64,000 nucleotides of DNA from Nitrosomonas sp. Nm84 (GTDB lineage: Bacteria > Pseudomonadota > Gammaproteobacteria > Burkholderiales > Nitrosomonadaceae): assembly GCF_003201565.1 (NCBI RefSeq), contig NZ_QJJP01000002.1, forward strand, positions 62,001 through 126,000, given 5' to 3'. A program made the position numbers and the translations under genes. Under the pieces are notes generated by a model, which had not been told where the DNA came from, made no database searches, and saw only the letters and a program-made list of their open reading frames with translations. Every line of letters starts with the position of its first letter. The first letter of the stretch is position 1. Below, piece by piece: positions 9,006-18,368 of the stretch.

Positions 9006-12000
9006 ATGTCTATTGCAATCGATTTGAATAGTGTAGGTATCGGCTACACAGAAAACCAGAATAATCTGATACTTTTTGATTCGGCTACCATCTTCTCAGA
9101 TGGAAACAGTCTGGTAGATACCGTAAAAATTACCCTTAATAATGCATTTGCTGCAGAGCTGCTTGCGGTTTCCTCTTTACCAACGGGTTATACGTCCTCC
9201 TATGATGCAGATACCGGTGTACTGACCATTAGCAATGGCATTGGCGATATATCAGACCTCATCTGGGGATCGGTACTCAGATCAATATATTACAGTAACA
9301 CGTCAGATAATCCTCTGGGAACTCGGTTAATCACGGTTGTCGCTTCGGATACAAGTGACCCGGAATTATCCGATAGCCTTGCAGTCGATTACACAATCGA
9401 CGTAACAGCAGTCAACGATGCGCCGGTAATTGCAGGAGATCTCGCCGCCACAGTTGCAGAGGGAGGTAATTATCTACTGACGACGGATGATCTGGGGGAA
9501 GCGGACCCCGACGATGACGGTGTTGGACTGACTTATACGGTGACATCACTAGCGCATGGTACGGTTAATCTTGATGGTTCTGCCATTACGTCTTTTACGG
9601 CCAAGGATGTGATTGACGGTAAAGTAAGTTTTGCTCACGATGGTTCTGAAACAGCCAGTGCCGGTTTTAGCTTCTCGCTGGAAGATGGTGGTGAGGATGG
9701 TGTTCTACCTGTTTCCGATACATTCAGCTTTACGGTGACACCCGTTAACGACAATCCGACCGGTACAGTCACGATCGACGGCACGGCGCAGGAAAATGCA
9801 ATCCTGACGGCGGATACCAGCACCATTGACGATAATGACGGGTTGGGGACATTCAGCTATCAATGGTTGCGAGATAACACCGCGATCGATGGCGCTATCG
9901 GTGCCACATATACGTTGGGGAATGACGATGTTGGCAAGAAGATCAGCGTGGAAGTCAGTTACACCGACGGTCATGGCACGCCAGAAAGCCTAACCAGCAC
10001 GCAAACCGGATTTGTCACCAACGTTAACGATAATCCAACCGGCGCAGTCATGATCGACGGCACAGCGCAGGAAAATGCAATCCTGACGGCGGATACCAGC
10101 ACCATTGACGATAATGACGGGTTGGGGACATTCAGCTATCAATGGTTGCGAGATAACACCGCGATCGACGGCGCTATCGGTGCCACATATACGTTGGGGA
10201 ATGACGATGTTGGCAAGAAGATCAGCGTGGAAGTCAGTTACACCGACGGTCATGGCACGCCAGAAAGCCTAACCAGCACGCAAACCGGATTTGTCACCAA
10301 CGTTAACGATAATCCAACCGGCGCAGTCACGATAGACGGCACGGCGCAGGAAAATGCAATCCTGACGGCGGATACCAGCACCATTGGCGATAATGATGGG
10401 CTGGGGACATTCAGCTATCAATGGTTGCGTGATAACACCGCGATTGATGGCGCTATCGGTGCCACATATACGTTGGGAAATATCGACGTCGGCAAGAAGA
10501 TCAGCGTGGAAGTCAGTTACACCGATGGCCATGGCAGTGCGGAGAGTTTAACCAGCGCACAAACAGCATTGGTTAGTGGTACTAATCAAGCGCCGGTGCT
10601 CTTGGCTTCCTTGGTTGATCAAGCGATACAGTACGATACGGCTGACTGGAGTTACGATGCCGGCGCATCTTTTAGTGACTCCGATTCTTTGAGTTACAGT
10701 GCCAAGCTGAATGGCAATGATTTGCCAGGGTGGATTCAAATTAATCCAATAACCGGTGCCATTACAGGAGCACCTGATTTTGGTGAGCGAGGCACTTATA
10801 CATTGGAAGTAACGGCGACAGACACACACGGGCTTTTTGCCGATGACACTTTGACGGTCGCAGTGACTGCATTTGATGCGGGCCGCTTGCTGGTCAGCAC
10901 AAGTGCAAATAATGTGCTTGCCGGTACATCATCCAACGATACCGTGACGTATGCCTATGCGGCTGCTCCAGTCGCAGTTTCACTGGCAACCACTGCTGCG
11001 CAAAATACCGGTGGCGCGGGGTCAGATACGCTGACTAACATCGATAATCTGATCGGTAGTAATTTCAATGATAATTTAACAGGTAATGCGCAGAATAACG
11101 TGCTGGATGGCGGCAGCGGTACGGATACTTTAGTGGGCGGAGCGGGTGATGACAGTTATGTTGTTGATCTTGCTGGTGATATCGTTACCGAGAAACTCAG
11201 TGCGGGTATCGATACAGTCATTAGTAGTGTGACTTACACGATAAAAGCCAATGTTGAGAATCTCACCCTGATAGGCGTATTGAACATCAATGGCACAGGT
11301 AATGCGCTGGCTAACACCCTCATTGGGAACTCGGCAAGCAATACATTGAATGGTAGTACCGGCGCGGATACTTTGATGGGTCGATTGGGTAATGACAATT
11401 ATACGGTTGATAATGTCAATGACATTGTCACTGAGAATGTTGATGAAGGTACGGATAAGGTCAACAGCAGTGCTACTTACACGCTATCAGACAATGTTGA
11501 GAATCTTTCCTTAACCGGAACGGCAGCCATTAATGGCACGGGCAATAATTTGGCTAATATCTTGTTAGGCAATTCAGCGGCGAATCGATTGGATGGCGGT
11601 GCCGGTGCAGATGCACTCAAGGGTGGTGCAGGTGATGATACATATATTGTTGATAATGCGGGTGATATTGTTGGTGAGATACTCAATGCAGGTAGTGATA
11701 CTGTTAACAGTAGCGTGACTTATACACTACCCAATAATGTTGAAAGTCTGGTACTGTCGGGTGCGTCGGCCATTAATGGCACGGGGAATACCTTGGCCAA
11801 CACGATCACTGGAAATGCAGGAGCCAATATACTGAATGGCGGCATCGGTGCGGACACATTGATTGGCGGTGGGGGTGATGATGGCTATATTGTTGATAAT
11901 GTAGGTGATATCGTTATTGAGAGTCTCAATCAAGGGATCGATAGAGTCAATAGCGCGGTGACTTATATACTACCGGATAATATTGAGAATCTTACGTTGA

Positions 12001-12473
12001 CAGGTACTGCAGCGATTGATGCAATAGGCAATGGCGCAGCGAATACCCTGACCGGAAATGGTGCCCCGAATCAGTTGACTGGAGGGGTTGGTAACGATAT
12101 TCTCAATGGCGCAGCAGGCGATAATACGTTAACCGGTGGCAGCGGTAGGGATTATTTTCAATTCAAAACAGCGGACCATCTTACAGCAGGCCGTATTGAT
12201 ACGGTTACTGACTATAGTGTAGTGGACGACACTATCAAATTGGAAAATGACATATTTACGGTATTTGCATCTATAGTGATGCCCGACAGAATACCTGTCG
12301 ACCAGTTTGTGATTGGTACGCAAGCGCTGGATGCGAACGACTATATCATATACAACAGTGGAACCGGTGCGTTGCTATATGATGCGGATGGCGTAGGCGG
12401 TAATGATGCAGTGCAATTTGCTACGCTCAGTACCGGCCTGGCGATGACCAATTGGGATGTTCATGTAATCTAG
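9006..12473 (+). CDS. Large RTX adhesin secreted by a type I system
   Basis: A 1155-residue protein without an N-terminal signal. In order: an N-terminal region (1-135); a cadherin-like/CSPG-type domain (about 137-248); three almost identical 93-residue Ig-like repeats (about 249-527, each with YQWLRDNTAIDGA and VSYTDGHG); a putative-Ig/cadherin-group domain (about 528-625); then RTX calcium-binding nonapeptides such as GGAGDDSYVVD in four degenerate units of about 85 residues. A C-terminal region ends AMTNWDVHVI, as in type I secretion substrates. I chose the ATG at 9006, which has GGAG five bases upstream, over a TTG at 8961. No HlyB/HlyD/TolC genes lie nearby. Probable role: surface attachment or biofilm. 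Confidence 0.85.
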   Translation: MSIAIDLNSVGIGYTENQNNLILFDSATIFSDGNSLVDTVKITLNNAFAAELLAVSSLPTGYTSSYDADTGVLTISNGIGDISDLIWGSVLRSIYYSNTSDNPLGTRLITVVASDTSDPELSDSLAVDYTIDVTAVNDAPVIAGDLAATVAEGGNYLLTTDDLGEADPDDDGVGLTYTVTSLAHGTVNLDGSAITSFTAKDVIDGKVSFAHDGSETASAGFSFSLEDGGEDGVLPVSDTFSFTVTPVNDNPTGTVTIDGTAQENAILTADTSTIDDNDGLGTFSYQWLRDNTAIDGAIGATYTLGNDDVGKKISVEVSYTDGHGTPESLTSTQTGFVTNVNDNPTGAVMIDGTAQENAILTADTSTIDDNDGLGTFSYQWLRDNTAIDGAIGATYTLGNDDVGKKISVEVSYTDGHGTPESLTSTQTGFVTNVNDNPTGAVTIDGTAQENAILTADTSTIGDNDGLGTFSYQWLRDNTAIDGAIGATYTLGNIDVGKKISVEVSYTDGHGSAESLTSAQTALVSGTNQAPVLLASLVDQAIQYDTADWSYDAGASFSDSDSLSYSAKLNGNDLPGWIQINPITGAITGAPDFGERGTYTLEVTATDTHGLFADDTLTVAVTAFDAGRLLVSTSANNVLAGTSSNDTVTYAYAAAPVAVSLATTAAQNTGGAGSDTLTNIDNLIGSNFNDNLTGNAQNNVLDGGSGTDTLVGGAGDDSYVVDLAGDIVTEKLSAGIDTVISSVTYTIKANVENLTLIGVLNINGTGNALANTLIGNSASNTLNGSTGADTLMGRLGNDNYTVDNVNDIVTENVDEGTDKVNSSATYTLSDNVENLSLTGTAAINGTGNNLANILLGNSAANRLDGGAGADALKGGAGDDTYIVDNAGDIVGEILNAGSDTVNSSVTYTLPNNVESLVLSGASAINGTGNTLANTITGNAGANILNGGIGADTLIGGGGDDGYIVDNVGDIVIESLNQGIDRVNSAVTYILPDNIENLTLTGTAAIDAIGNGAANTLTGNGAPNQLTGGVGNDILNGAAGDNTLTGGSGRDYFQFKTADHLTAGRIDTVTDYSVVDDTIKLENDIFTVFASIVMPDRIPVDQFVIGTQALDANDYIIYNSGTGALLYDADGVGGNDAVQFATLSTGLAMTNWDVHVI
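9750..10586 (+). repeat. Three tandem 279-bp repeats inside the RTX gene
   Basis: Units begin at 9750, 10029 and 10308. Each encodes a 93-residue module starting DNPTG. Units 1 and 2 differ at about seven bases, mostly near the 5' end and mostly silent; unit 3 is a little more divergent, especially toward its 3' end. The identity indicates recent duplication or gene conversion. Confidence 0.9.
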
Positions 12474-12484
12474 ATCAGGGGGGG

Positions 12485-12530
12485 CCGCCTGGAAATTGTG
12501 GATCAAACAATTTTCGGGCGGTTTTATTTT
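12485..12530 (+). terminator. Rho-independent terminator of the RTX gene
   Basis: CCGCCTGGAAATTGT pairs with ACAATTTTCGGGCGG with two mismatches or wobbles, followed by TTTTATTTT. It lies 11 bp after the adhesin stop codon. Confidence 0.8.
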
Positions 12531-12582
12531 ATGCTGGGAATCTGTCGGACTTAACAGGCACCTAGGAATTTCTCTCAATGAT

Positions 12583-13830
12583 TTATCTGGAATTTTTGCG
12601 ATCGGTGGGATTTTCTTTATTATCGATATGAGCCAGCTCCACTCGATTCCTACCATTATGTTTGGCTAGGTAAAGTGCTTCATCTGCTTTTTGTAAGAGT
12701 AAATTTTCATCCAATGTTCCTTGTTCAGTGCTGATAGCTACACCTAAGCTGATCGTGACAGGGATCAACATTTGATTGGCGCTAATTGCTTGGCATGCTA
12801 TCGCATTACGGAATCTTTCGGCGGCTTTGAGTGCGCCTTCCTGATCATAGGGCGACACGATGGCCAGAAACTCTTCGCCACCATAGCGTCCGATGTATTC
12901 ATGCGAGCGGGCTGAATTAGTCAGTCGTTCGGCAATTTCACATAACACCGCGTCGCCGGTGAGATGACCGGAGCTATCATTGATTGCTTTGAAGTGATCA
13001 ATATCAATCATGATAACCGCGATTTGGAGCCCGCCACGTTTGGCACGCAGGATTTGTTTATGTAGGATATCGAAAATGGCTGGCCGGTTGAATAAACCGG
13101 TCAACGCGTCATGCGTGACGCGTTGCTCTAGTGATTTTTTTTGTGCAATGAGCTGCTTGTTCAGTTTTACGTCCTTGTATAACTGAGTTTTCTCAATAAT
13201 TAAAGCCAGATGACTCGCGATTTGTAGCGATAAATCCTTATGCAATTTTTTGTAGATATTTTTCTTGCGGCAGGAGAATATAACAAATCCAATCGATTTT
13301 CCGGTAGCGATCAAAGGGCAGACTAGGCAGGAATGAATGCCTTCTTTAGAAGCCGCTTGAGCCAGATTGGATTCTGATAGCTCTTCCAGATATGTACTTA
13401 AATCGTCAATAATCAGCATGTCGTGCGTATCGAGGAGTTTTTGCACGCTACTATCCGTCACAGGTAAAGAATAACCGGTGCTTAATTCAAGTTTGTTGTA
13501 ATTGGCGCGCACCCAATGCAATTTGAGTTTACTTTGATCTTGTTCGAATAAAACCAAGCTCATCCGGTCATACGGCAAATGATTCTGAAAAGACTCATAA
13601 ATATGGTTTAGTACATCAATCAGGCGCAGATTGAAATTGCACTCAACCATGATCTTGTAGAGAGATTGGCTTTTATCGAATTGTTTCTGCAAATGGGATG
13701 ACAGTTTTTTGAGTGATTTGCCCAGATGGCCAATGTCATCATCCCCGGTGGGAATGTCTGATGTGAAATCCCCACGCGCCATCGCTTCGGCTGCTTTACA
13801 CAAGGCGAGGATTCGATCATTTTTTTTCAT
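12583..13830 (-). CDS. GAF-GGDEF diguanylate cyclase
   Basis: A 415-residue soluble protein. A short HAMP-like segment (about 10-50) is followed by a GAF sensor domain (about 60-210, including CPLIATGKSIGFVIFS), a coiled linker, and a GGDEF domain (about 235-400). The signature is GRYGGEEF and the metal/GTP residues lie in MIDIDHFKAINDSSGH, so it should make cyclic di-GMP. The usual RxxD inhibitory site upstream of GGEEF reads RSHE, so product inhibition may be weakened. It is convergent with the RTX adhesin gene, a typical target process of c-di-GMP; a direct link is only inferred. Confidence 0.9.
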   Translation of the reverse strand: MKKNDRILALCKAAEAMARGDFTSDIPTGDDDIGHLGKSLKKLSSHLQKQFDKSQSLYKIMVECNFNLRLIDVLNHIYESFQNHLPYDRMSLVLFEQDQSKLKLHWVRANYNKLELSTGYSLPVTDSSVQKLLDTHDMLIIDDLSTYLEELSESNLAQAASKEGIHSCLVCPLIATGKSIGFVIFSCRKKNIYKKLHKDLSLQIASHLALIIEKTQLYKDVKLNKQLIAQKKSLEQRVTHDALTGLFNRPAIFDILHKQILRAKRGGLQIAVIMIDIDHFKAINDSSGHLTGDAVLCEIAERLTNSARSHEYIGRYGGEEFLAIVSPYDQEGALKAAERFRNAIACQAISANQMLIPVTISLGVAISTEQGTLDENLLLQKADEALYLAKHNGRNRVELAHIDNKENPTDRKNSR

Positions 13831-14091
13831 TTGCTTATTCTACGATTGCAATAATGATGCGGTTGAGTCAATGAATATTCACAGAACACTCTCTGGCATT
13901 GTGACTGAATTGCAGATTATTAATTCAAAAAATTGCAAGGAATTCACTGTACATTTTGTCGATTGAATATTAGCAATGTGGCAATTTTTGATATTTTCAT
14001 ATTGGTACATAACAACTCAACGATATTTAAGTAGCGTCAGTGCTAAAATTCTTAAATCGATTCTTTAAAATCAGAGCGGGACAAAAATAAT

Positions 14092-14478
14092 ATGATTGGG
14101 ATTCTAGTTCTCACACATGAAGATTTGGGCGATCATTTGATTCGCTGTGCGACGCACGTGGTAGGTGCAGAACCACCGCAATTGATGCATTTGAGTGTTT
14201 TTCCACAGGATGATCCGGATGAAATGTTATCCAACGCACAGGCATTGATCAAGCAACTGGATAGCGGCGATGGTGTGTTAGTGCTCAGTGATATATGTGG
14301 CGCAACGCCCTGTAACATAGCCAGCCGGTTGGTACAACCCGGTAAAGTGGAATGTGTGGCAGGTGTTAATTTGCCAATGTTGGTGCGTGCACTGACGTAT
14401 CGGAATGAACCGCTGTCCGTTGTGATCGAGAAAGGACTCAGTGGCGGCCAAGATGGTGTGGTGCATATCAATGGTTAA
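14092..14478 (+). CDS. PTS mannose-family EIIA domain protein
   Basis: A 128-residue EIIA of the mannose/fructose type. The phosphorylated histidine is in LVLTHEDLG near residue 11, and VLVLSDICGATPCNIA matches the conserved EIIA-Man core. It stands alone without EIIB, C or D domains, which fits a regulatory rather than a transport role. The HPr gene starts 14 bp after its stop. Confidence 0.9.
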   Translation: MIGILVLTHEDLGDHLIRCATHVVGAEPPQLMHLSVFPQDDPDEMLSNAQALIKQLDSGDGVLVLSDICGATPCNIASRLVQPGKVECVAGVNLPMLVRALTYRNEPLSVVIEKGLSGGQDGVVHING

Positions 14479-14492
14479 TATGGAATTCTGTC

Positions 14493-14762
14493 ATGCAAAT
14501 TAAAGAAGTGGAGATTATCAACAAGCTGGGGCTGCATGCACGCGCATCCGCAAAGCTGACCAAACTGGCGAGTCAATTTAAATGTGAAGTCTGGGCGACA
14601 CGCAATTCCCGCCGGGTCAATGCGAAAAGCATCATGGGCGTTATGACGCTGGCAGCCAATAAAGGCTCACGCATACAGATCGAAACAATTGGCGATGATG
14701 AAAATGAAGCGCTGGCGGCGTTGATTGCATTAATTGAAGATTATTTTGGTGAAGGCGAATGA
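14493..14762 (+). CDS. ptsH: Phosphocarrier protein HPr
   Basis: An 89-residue HPr. His15 in KLGLHARASA is the site phosphorylated by Enzyme I. Ser46 in AKSIMGVM is the regulatory site of HPr kinase, so both are conserved. HPr passes phosphate from Enzyme I to the neighbouring EIIA. The stop codon overlaps the start of ptsI by four bases. Confidence 0.95.
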   Translation: MQIKEVEIINKLGLHARASAKLTKLASQFKCEVWATRNSRRVNAKSIMGVMTLAANKGSRIQIETIGDDENEALAALIALIEDYFGEGE

Positions 14763-16486
14763 GCTTTATTCTGCAGGGTATTGGGGTATCTGAAGGCATT
14801 GCCATAGGGCACGCCCATCTGGCCGCACCTGCTGCATTGGAGGTAATGCATTACCTAATTCCCAAGAATCAGGTGGATAAGGAGATTGCGCGCCTGGACA
14901 GCGCTTTTTGGGTGGTGCGCAAAGAGTTTGAGGCATTGCAGAAATCTGTGGTCGATGGTCATGCGCGTGCTGAGTTTAGTGCATTCCTGGATTTGCATCT
15001 GATGATTCTGGATGATCCGACCCTGTCGGAGGCCGCTCGCAGCATGATTGCGCAGACGCATTGCAATGCTGAATGGGCGTTGATGCAACAGATGCAAGTG
15101 TTATTGGCGCAGTTTGAAGAAATTGAAGATGCTTATTTGCGCGAACGCAAAGCCGATGTGATGCAAGTGGTTGAGCGCGTGCTCAAGGCCATGCTGGGAC
15201 ACCCTGGTTATTTGCCCATTGCATCGAAACATACCGGCGACAGCATTCTGATTGCGCATGATCTGAGTCCCGCCGATGTGATGCAATACAAACAGCGTCA
15301 ATTTATCGCTTTTCTGACCGATCTGGGCAGCCAAACTTCGCACACAGCCATTGTTGCGCGCAGCCTCAATATTCCTTCGATCGTTGCGCTGCATCACGCG
15401 CATCAACTCATTCTGGAAGATGATTGCCTGATTGTTGATGGCAATCAGGGTATTATCATCGTCAATCCAGATAAATACGTACTGGATGAATATCGCTTGC
15501 GGCAAGGCCAGCTGGAGCTGGAGAAAAAGAAGTTAAAGCGCATTAAAAGCGTTGCTGCAATGACATTGGATGGTACGCCAATTGATTTGCATGCCAATAT
15601 CGAATTGCCGGAAGATATCGAGCGAGTCAAGGAAAGCGGTGCCACGGGCATTGGCTTGTTCCGTAGCGAGTTTTTGTTTATGAACCGCGATGATTTGCCC
15701 GGCGAAGATGAGCAGTTTGAAGCGTATCGCACGGTCGCAGTCAAAATGCATAAACAGCCAGTTACCATTCGTACATTTGATCTGGGTGCAGACAAGAATC
15801 TCAGAGGTGCCGTGCAAGTTGCGGCAAATCCGGCACTGGGGCTGCGCGCGATTCGCTGGAGCTTGGCAGAACCCAAAATGTTTCATACGCAACTGCGCGC
15901 GATCTTGCGAGCTTCCCAGTACGGTGATGTGCGTATTTTGATACCCATGCTGTCGAATGTGGCGGAAATTGATCAAACGTTGCATCTTATTGACTATGCA
16001 AAAAAGACGTTGCGCGATGAAAAAATTCATTTTGACGAGCACATCAAGGTAGGCGGTATGATTGAGATCCCAGCGGCCGCGTTGAGTCTGGATATTTTTA
16101 TGCGCAAGCTGGATTTTCTCTCCATCGGCACCAATGACTTGATTCAATATACTCTGGCGGTTGATCGGATTGATGATGCCGTCGCACACCTTTATGATCC
16201 GTTTCATCCGGCCATCGTATGGCTGGTTTCGCACATCATTCAGAGCGCCAATCGGGCCAAAGTGCCGGTATCGCTTTGCGGTGAAATGGCGGGCGACAAA
16301 CAGTTTACGCGCTTGCTGCTGGGTTTGGGGTTGCAGCAACTTTCCATGTATCCGGCTCAGCTACTGACTGTTAAGAACCAGGTACTAAAAAGCTACTTGC
16401 CAGATATTATTCCGCTAGTCCATAAGATCATCAAAACGGATCACCCGGAAAAAATGCTTGCATTGCTGGCCAAATTGAATGACTAG
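14759..16486 (+). CDS. ptsI: PTS Enzyme I (phosphoenolpyruvate-protein phosphotransferase)
   Basis: A 575-residue Enzyme I. The N-terminal domain carries the active histidine in GSQTSHTAIVARS (His195). The C-terminal PEP-binding barrel includes GATGIGLFRSEFLFMNRDD, IGTNDLIQYTLAVDR and the active cysteine in SLCGEMAGD. It takes phosphate from PEP and passes it to HPr. The three genes form one tight operon (gap 14 bp, then ATGA overlap). No sugar permease is present in the window. Confidence 0.96.
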   Translation: MSFILQGIGVSEGIAIGHAHLAAPAALEVMHYLIPKNQVDKEIARLDSAFWVVRKEFEALQKSVVDGHARAEFSAFLDLHLMILDDPTLSEAARSMIAQTHCNAEWALMQQMQVLLAQFEEIEDAYLRERKADVMQVVERVLKAMLGHPGYLPIASKHTGDSILIAHDLSPADVMQYKQRQFIAFLTDLGSQTSHTAIVARSLNIPSIVALHHAHQLILEDDCLIVDGNQGIIIVNPDKYVLDEYRLRQGQLELEKKKLKRIKSVAAMTLDGTPIDLHANIELPEDIERVKESGATGIGLFRSEFLFMNRDDLPGEDEQFEAYRTVAVKMHKQPVTIRTFDLGADKNLRGAVQVAANPALGLRAIRWSLAEPKMFHTQLRAILRASQYGDVRILIPMLSNVAEIDQTLHLIDYAKKTLRDEKIHFDEHIKVGGMIEIPAAALSLDIFMRKLDFLSIGTNDLIQYTLAVDRIDDAVAHLYDPFHPAIVWLVSHIIQSANRAKVPVSLCGEMAGDKQFTRLLLGLGLQQLSMYPAQLLTVKNQVLKSYLPDIIPLVHKIIKTDHPEKMLALLAKLND

Positions 16487-16582
16487 TTGTTTTTCAACGG
16501 TCTGCTAGTGCGTGGCGGTTCTTTGGCGATATAATCATCAACACACGATTGGCTGTTTCTTCGGATTTATTTTTATATATAC

Positions 16583-17710
16583 ATGCAAGATTCAAAATCA
16601 GTGGGTGTTGTAACCCCTCAGTACGTGCAGATCGACAAGCCATTGCAGTTGAAAAGCGGATTGGTGCTCGATAGTTATCACCTGGTGTATGAAACTTACG
16701 GTCAGTTGAATGCGGCACGATCCAATGCAGTGCTGATTTGTCATGCGCTTTCAGGCAATCACCATGTGGCCGGTGTTTATGCAGAAACAGAAAAGAGCCA
16801 CGGCTGGTGGGATAACATGGTGGGTCCTGGCAAACCGATAGATACCGAACGCTTCTTTGTCATTGGCGTAAATAATCTGGGTGGATGTCACGGCTCTACC
16901 GGTCCCGCCAGTATTGACACCAAAACCGGCAAACACTACGGTGCCAGCTTTCCGGTAGTTACCGTGGAAGATTGGGTGGAAACCCAGGCACAGTTGGCGG
17001 AGCATTTAGGGATTGAGCAATTTGCAGCGGTGGTGGGCGGCAGTCTTGGCGGTATGCAGGCGCTGCAATGGACGCTGGATTATCCGGAAAAAGTGCGTCA
17101 CGCACTGGTAGTTGCAGCCGCTGCCAAATTGACTGCACAAAATATCGCGTTTAATGATGTTGCCCGCCAGGCGATCATGACTGATCAGGAATTTTACGGC
17201 GGCAATTATTACGCGTATGACACGCTGCCGAGACGCGGCTTGCGACTGGCGCGTATGCTGGGGCATATCACCTATCTTTCCGACGACTCAATGGCAGCGA
17301 AATTCGGGCGCAATCTGCGTAAAAGCGAGCTGTCTTTCGGTTTTGACGTGGAATTTGAAATTGAATCGTATCTACGTTACCAGGGAGACAAATTTGCTGA
17401 TTTATTCGATGCCAACAGTTATTTACTGATGACCAAGGCATTGGATTATTTTGATCCGGCGGACACCTATGATGGAGATTTGAGCGCGGCTTTCCGGGCT
17501 GCGAAGGCGGATTATCTGGTTTTATCGTTTACATCCGACTGGCGTTTCTCGCCCGCACGTTCGCGGGAGATCGTCAAAGCCTTGCTGGATAATAAAATTA
17601 ACGTGAGCTATGCAGAAATCACTTCGAGCCACGGACATGATTCGTTTTTGATGGAACCGGATTATTACCACCAGCTGGTACGTGCTTACATGAACAATAT
17701 TTTTATCTGA
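16583..17710 (+). CDS. metX: Homoserine O-acyltransferase MetX
   Basis: A 375-residue alpha/beta hydrolase-fold enzyme that acylates homoserine in methionine synthesis. The nucleophile Ser154 lies in [10 protein letters not shown], and the histidine of the triad in SSHGHDSFL near the C-terminus. Proteobacterial MetX proteins paired with MetW can use succinyl-CoA rather than acetyl-CoA, so the acyl donor is not certain from sequence. metW follows after 23 bp. No SAM riboswitch was recognised in the 96 bp upstream. Confidence 0.93.
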   Translation: MQDSKSVGVVTPQYVQIDKPLQLKSGLVLDSYHLVYETYGQLNAARSNAVLICHALSGNHHVAGVYAETEKSHGWWDNMVGPGKPIDTERFFVIGVNNLGGCHGSTGPASIDTKTGKHYGASFPVVTVEDWVETQAQLAEHLGIEQFAAVVGGSLGGMQALQWTLDYPEKVRHALVVAAAAKLTAQNIAFNDVARQAIMTDQEFYGGNYYAYDTLPRRGLRLARMLGHITYLSDDSMAAKFGRNLRKSELSFGFDVEFEIESYLRYQGDKFADLFDANSYLLMTKALDYFDPADTYDGDLSAAFRAAKADYLVLSFTSDWRFSPARSREIVKALLDNKINVSYAEITSSHGHDSFLMEPDYYHQLVRAYMNNIFI

Positions 17711-17733
17711 ATGATCAATCGCATACATTAGCC

Positions 17734-18348
17734 ATGAGTGATACAACAATGACATCAGCCATCGCATTGCGCCCGGATTTTGAGGCCATTGCTGAATGGA
17801 TTAAACCCGGCGCAAAAATACTCGACTTAGGCTGTGGCGATGGTTCATTGCTGCGCTATTTGCGCGATACGCGCAATGTTTTCGGCTATGGCGTTGAAAT
17901 TGACGATGACAAGCTGCTCAAGTGTTTTGCTAATGGTATCAACGTCATTCAAAATGATTTAGAGTCAGGATTGTCGAGCTTTGAATCGGATTCGTTCGAT
18001 TATGTCATCCTATCCCAGACACTCCAGGCCATGCGACACACCGAAGGTATCATTCAGGAAATGCTGCGAGTTGGCAAGGAAGGCATTGTTTCATTTCCCA
18101 ATTTCGGTTACTGGAAAAACCGCATGCAGGTTATTTCCGGTCATATGCCGATTTCAAAAGAACTGCCTTATCACTGGTACGACACACCCAATATTCATCT
18201 CTGTACGCTGGGTGATTTTGAAGCGCTATGCCAGCAATGTAATGCACGTATCCTAGAGCGCCGAGTGATGAATAATAATTGCCCCGTCCATTTTCTGCCG
18301 AATCTAATGGGCGTGCTGGCGTTCTATCGTTTTGAACGGCGGATGTGA
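17734..18348 (+). CDS. metW: Methionine biosynthesis protein MetW
   Basis: A 204-residue class I SAM-methyltransferase-like protein with the nucleotide-binding motif KILDLGCGDGSLLRYL and a C-terminal region ending MGVLAFYRFERR. MetW is found next to metX and is needed for full MetX activity in several bacteria; a methyltransferase reaction has not been generally established. A second ATG five codons downstream is possible. Confidence 0.93.
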   Translation: MSDTTMTSAIALRPDFEAIAEWIKPGAKILDLGCGDGSLLRYLRDTRNVFGYGVEIDDDKLLKCFANGINVIQNDLESGLSSFESDSFDYVILSQTLQAMRHTEGIIQEMLRVGKEGIVSFPNFGYWKNRMQVISGHMPISKELPYHWYDTPNIHLCTLGDFEALCQQCNARILERRVMNNNCPVHFLPNLMGVLAFYRFERRM

Positions 18349-18368
18349 TGGGATTGAAAACCGTTTTC

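Noticed and set aside
9705-10532. Three similar minus-strand frames
   Set aside because: They are shadows of the three tandem repeats in the RTX gene, repeated because the DNA is repeated.
9750-10586. Direct repeats considered as a CRISPR array
   Set aside because: Units are 279 bp, contiguous and coding; there are no short repeats with spacers. No cas genes were seen in the window.
15533-16339. Open frame of 268 codons on the minus strand
   Set aside because: It lies entirely within ptsI on the opposite strand, has no family-like composition, and ptsI is certain.
16487-16582. SAM riboswitch upstream of metX
   Set aside because: The 96-bp gap contains no recognisable SAM riboswitch core or terminator pair.
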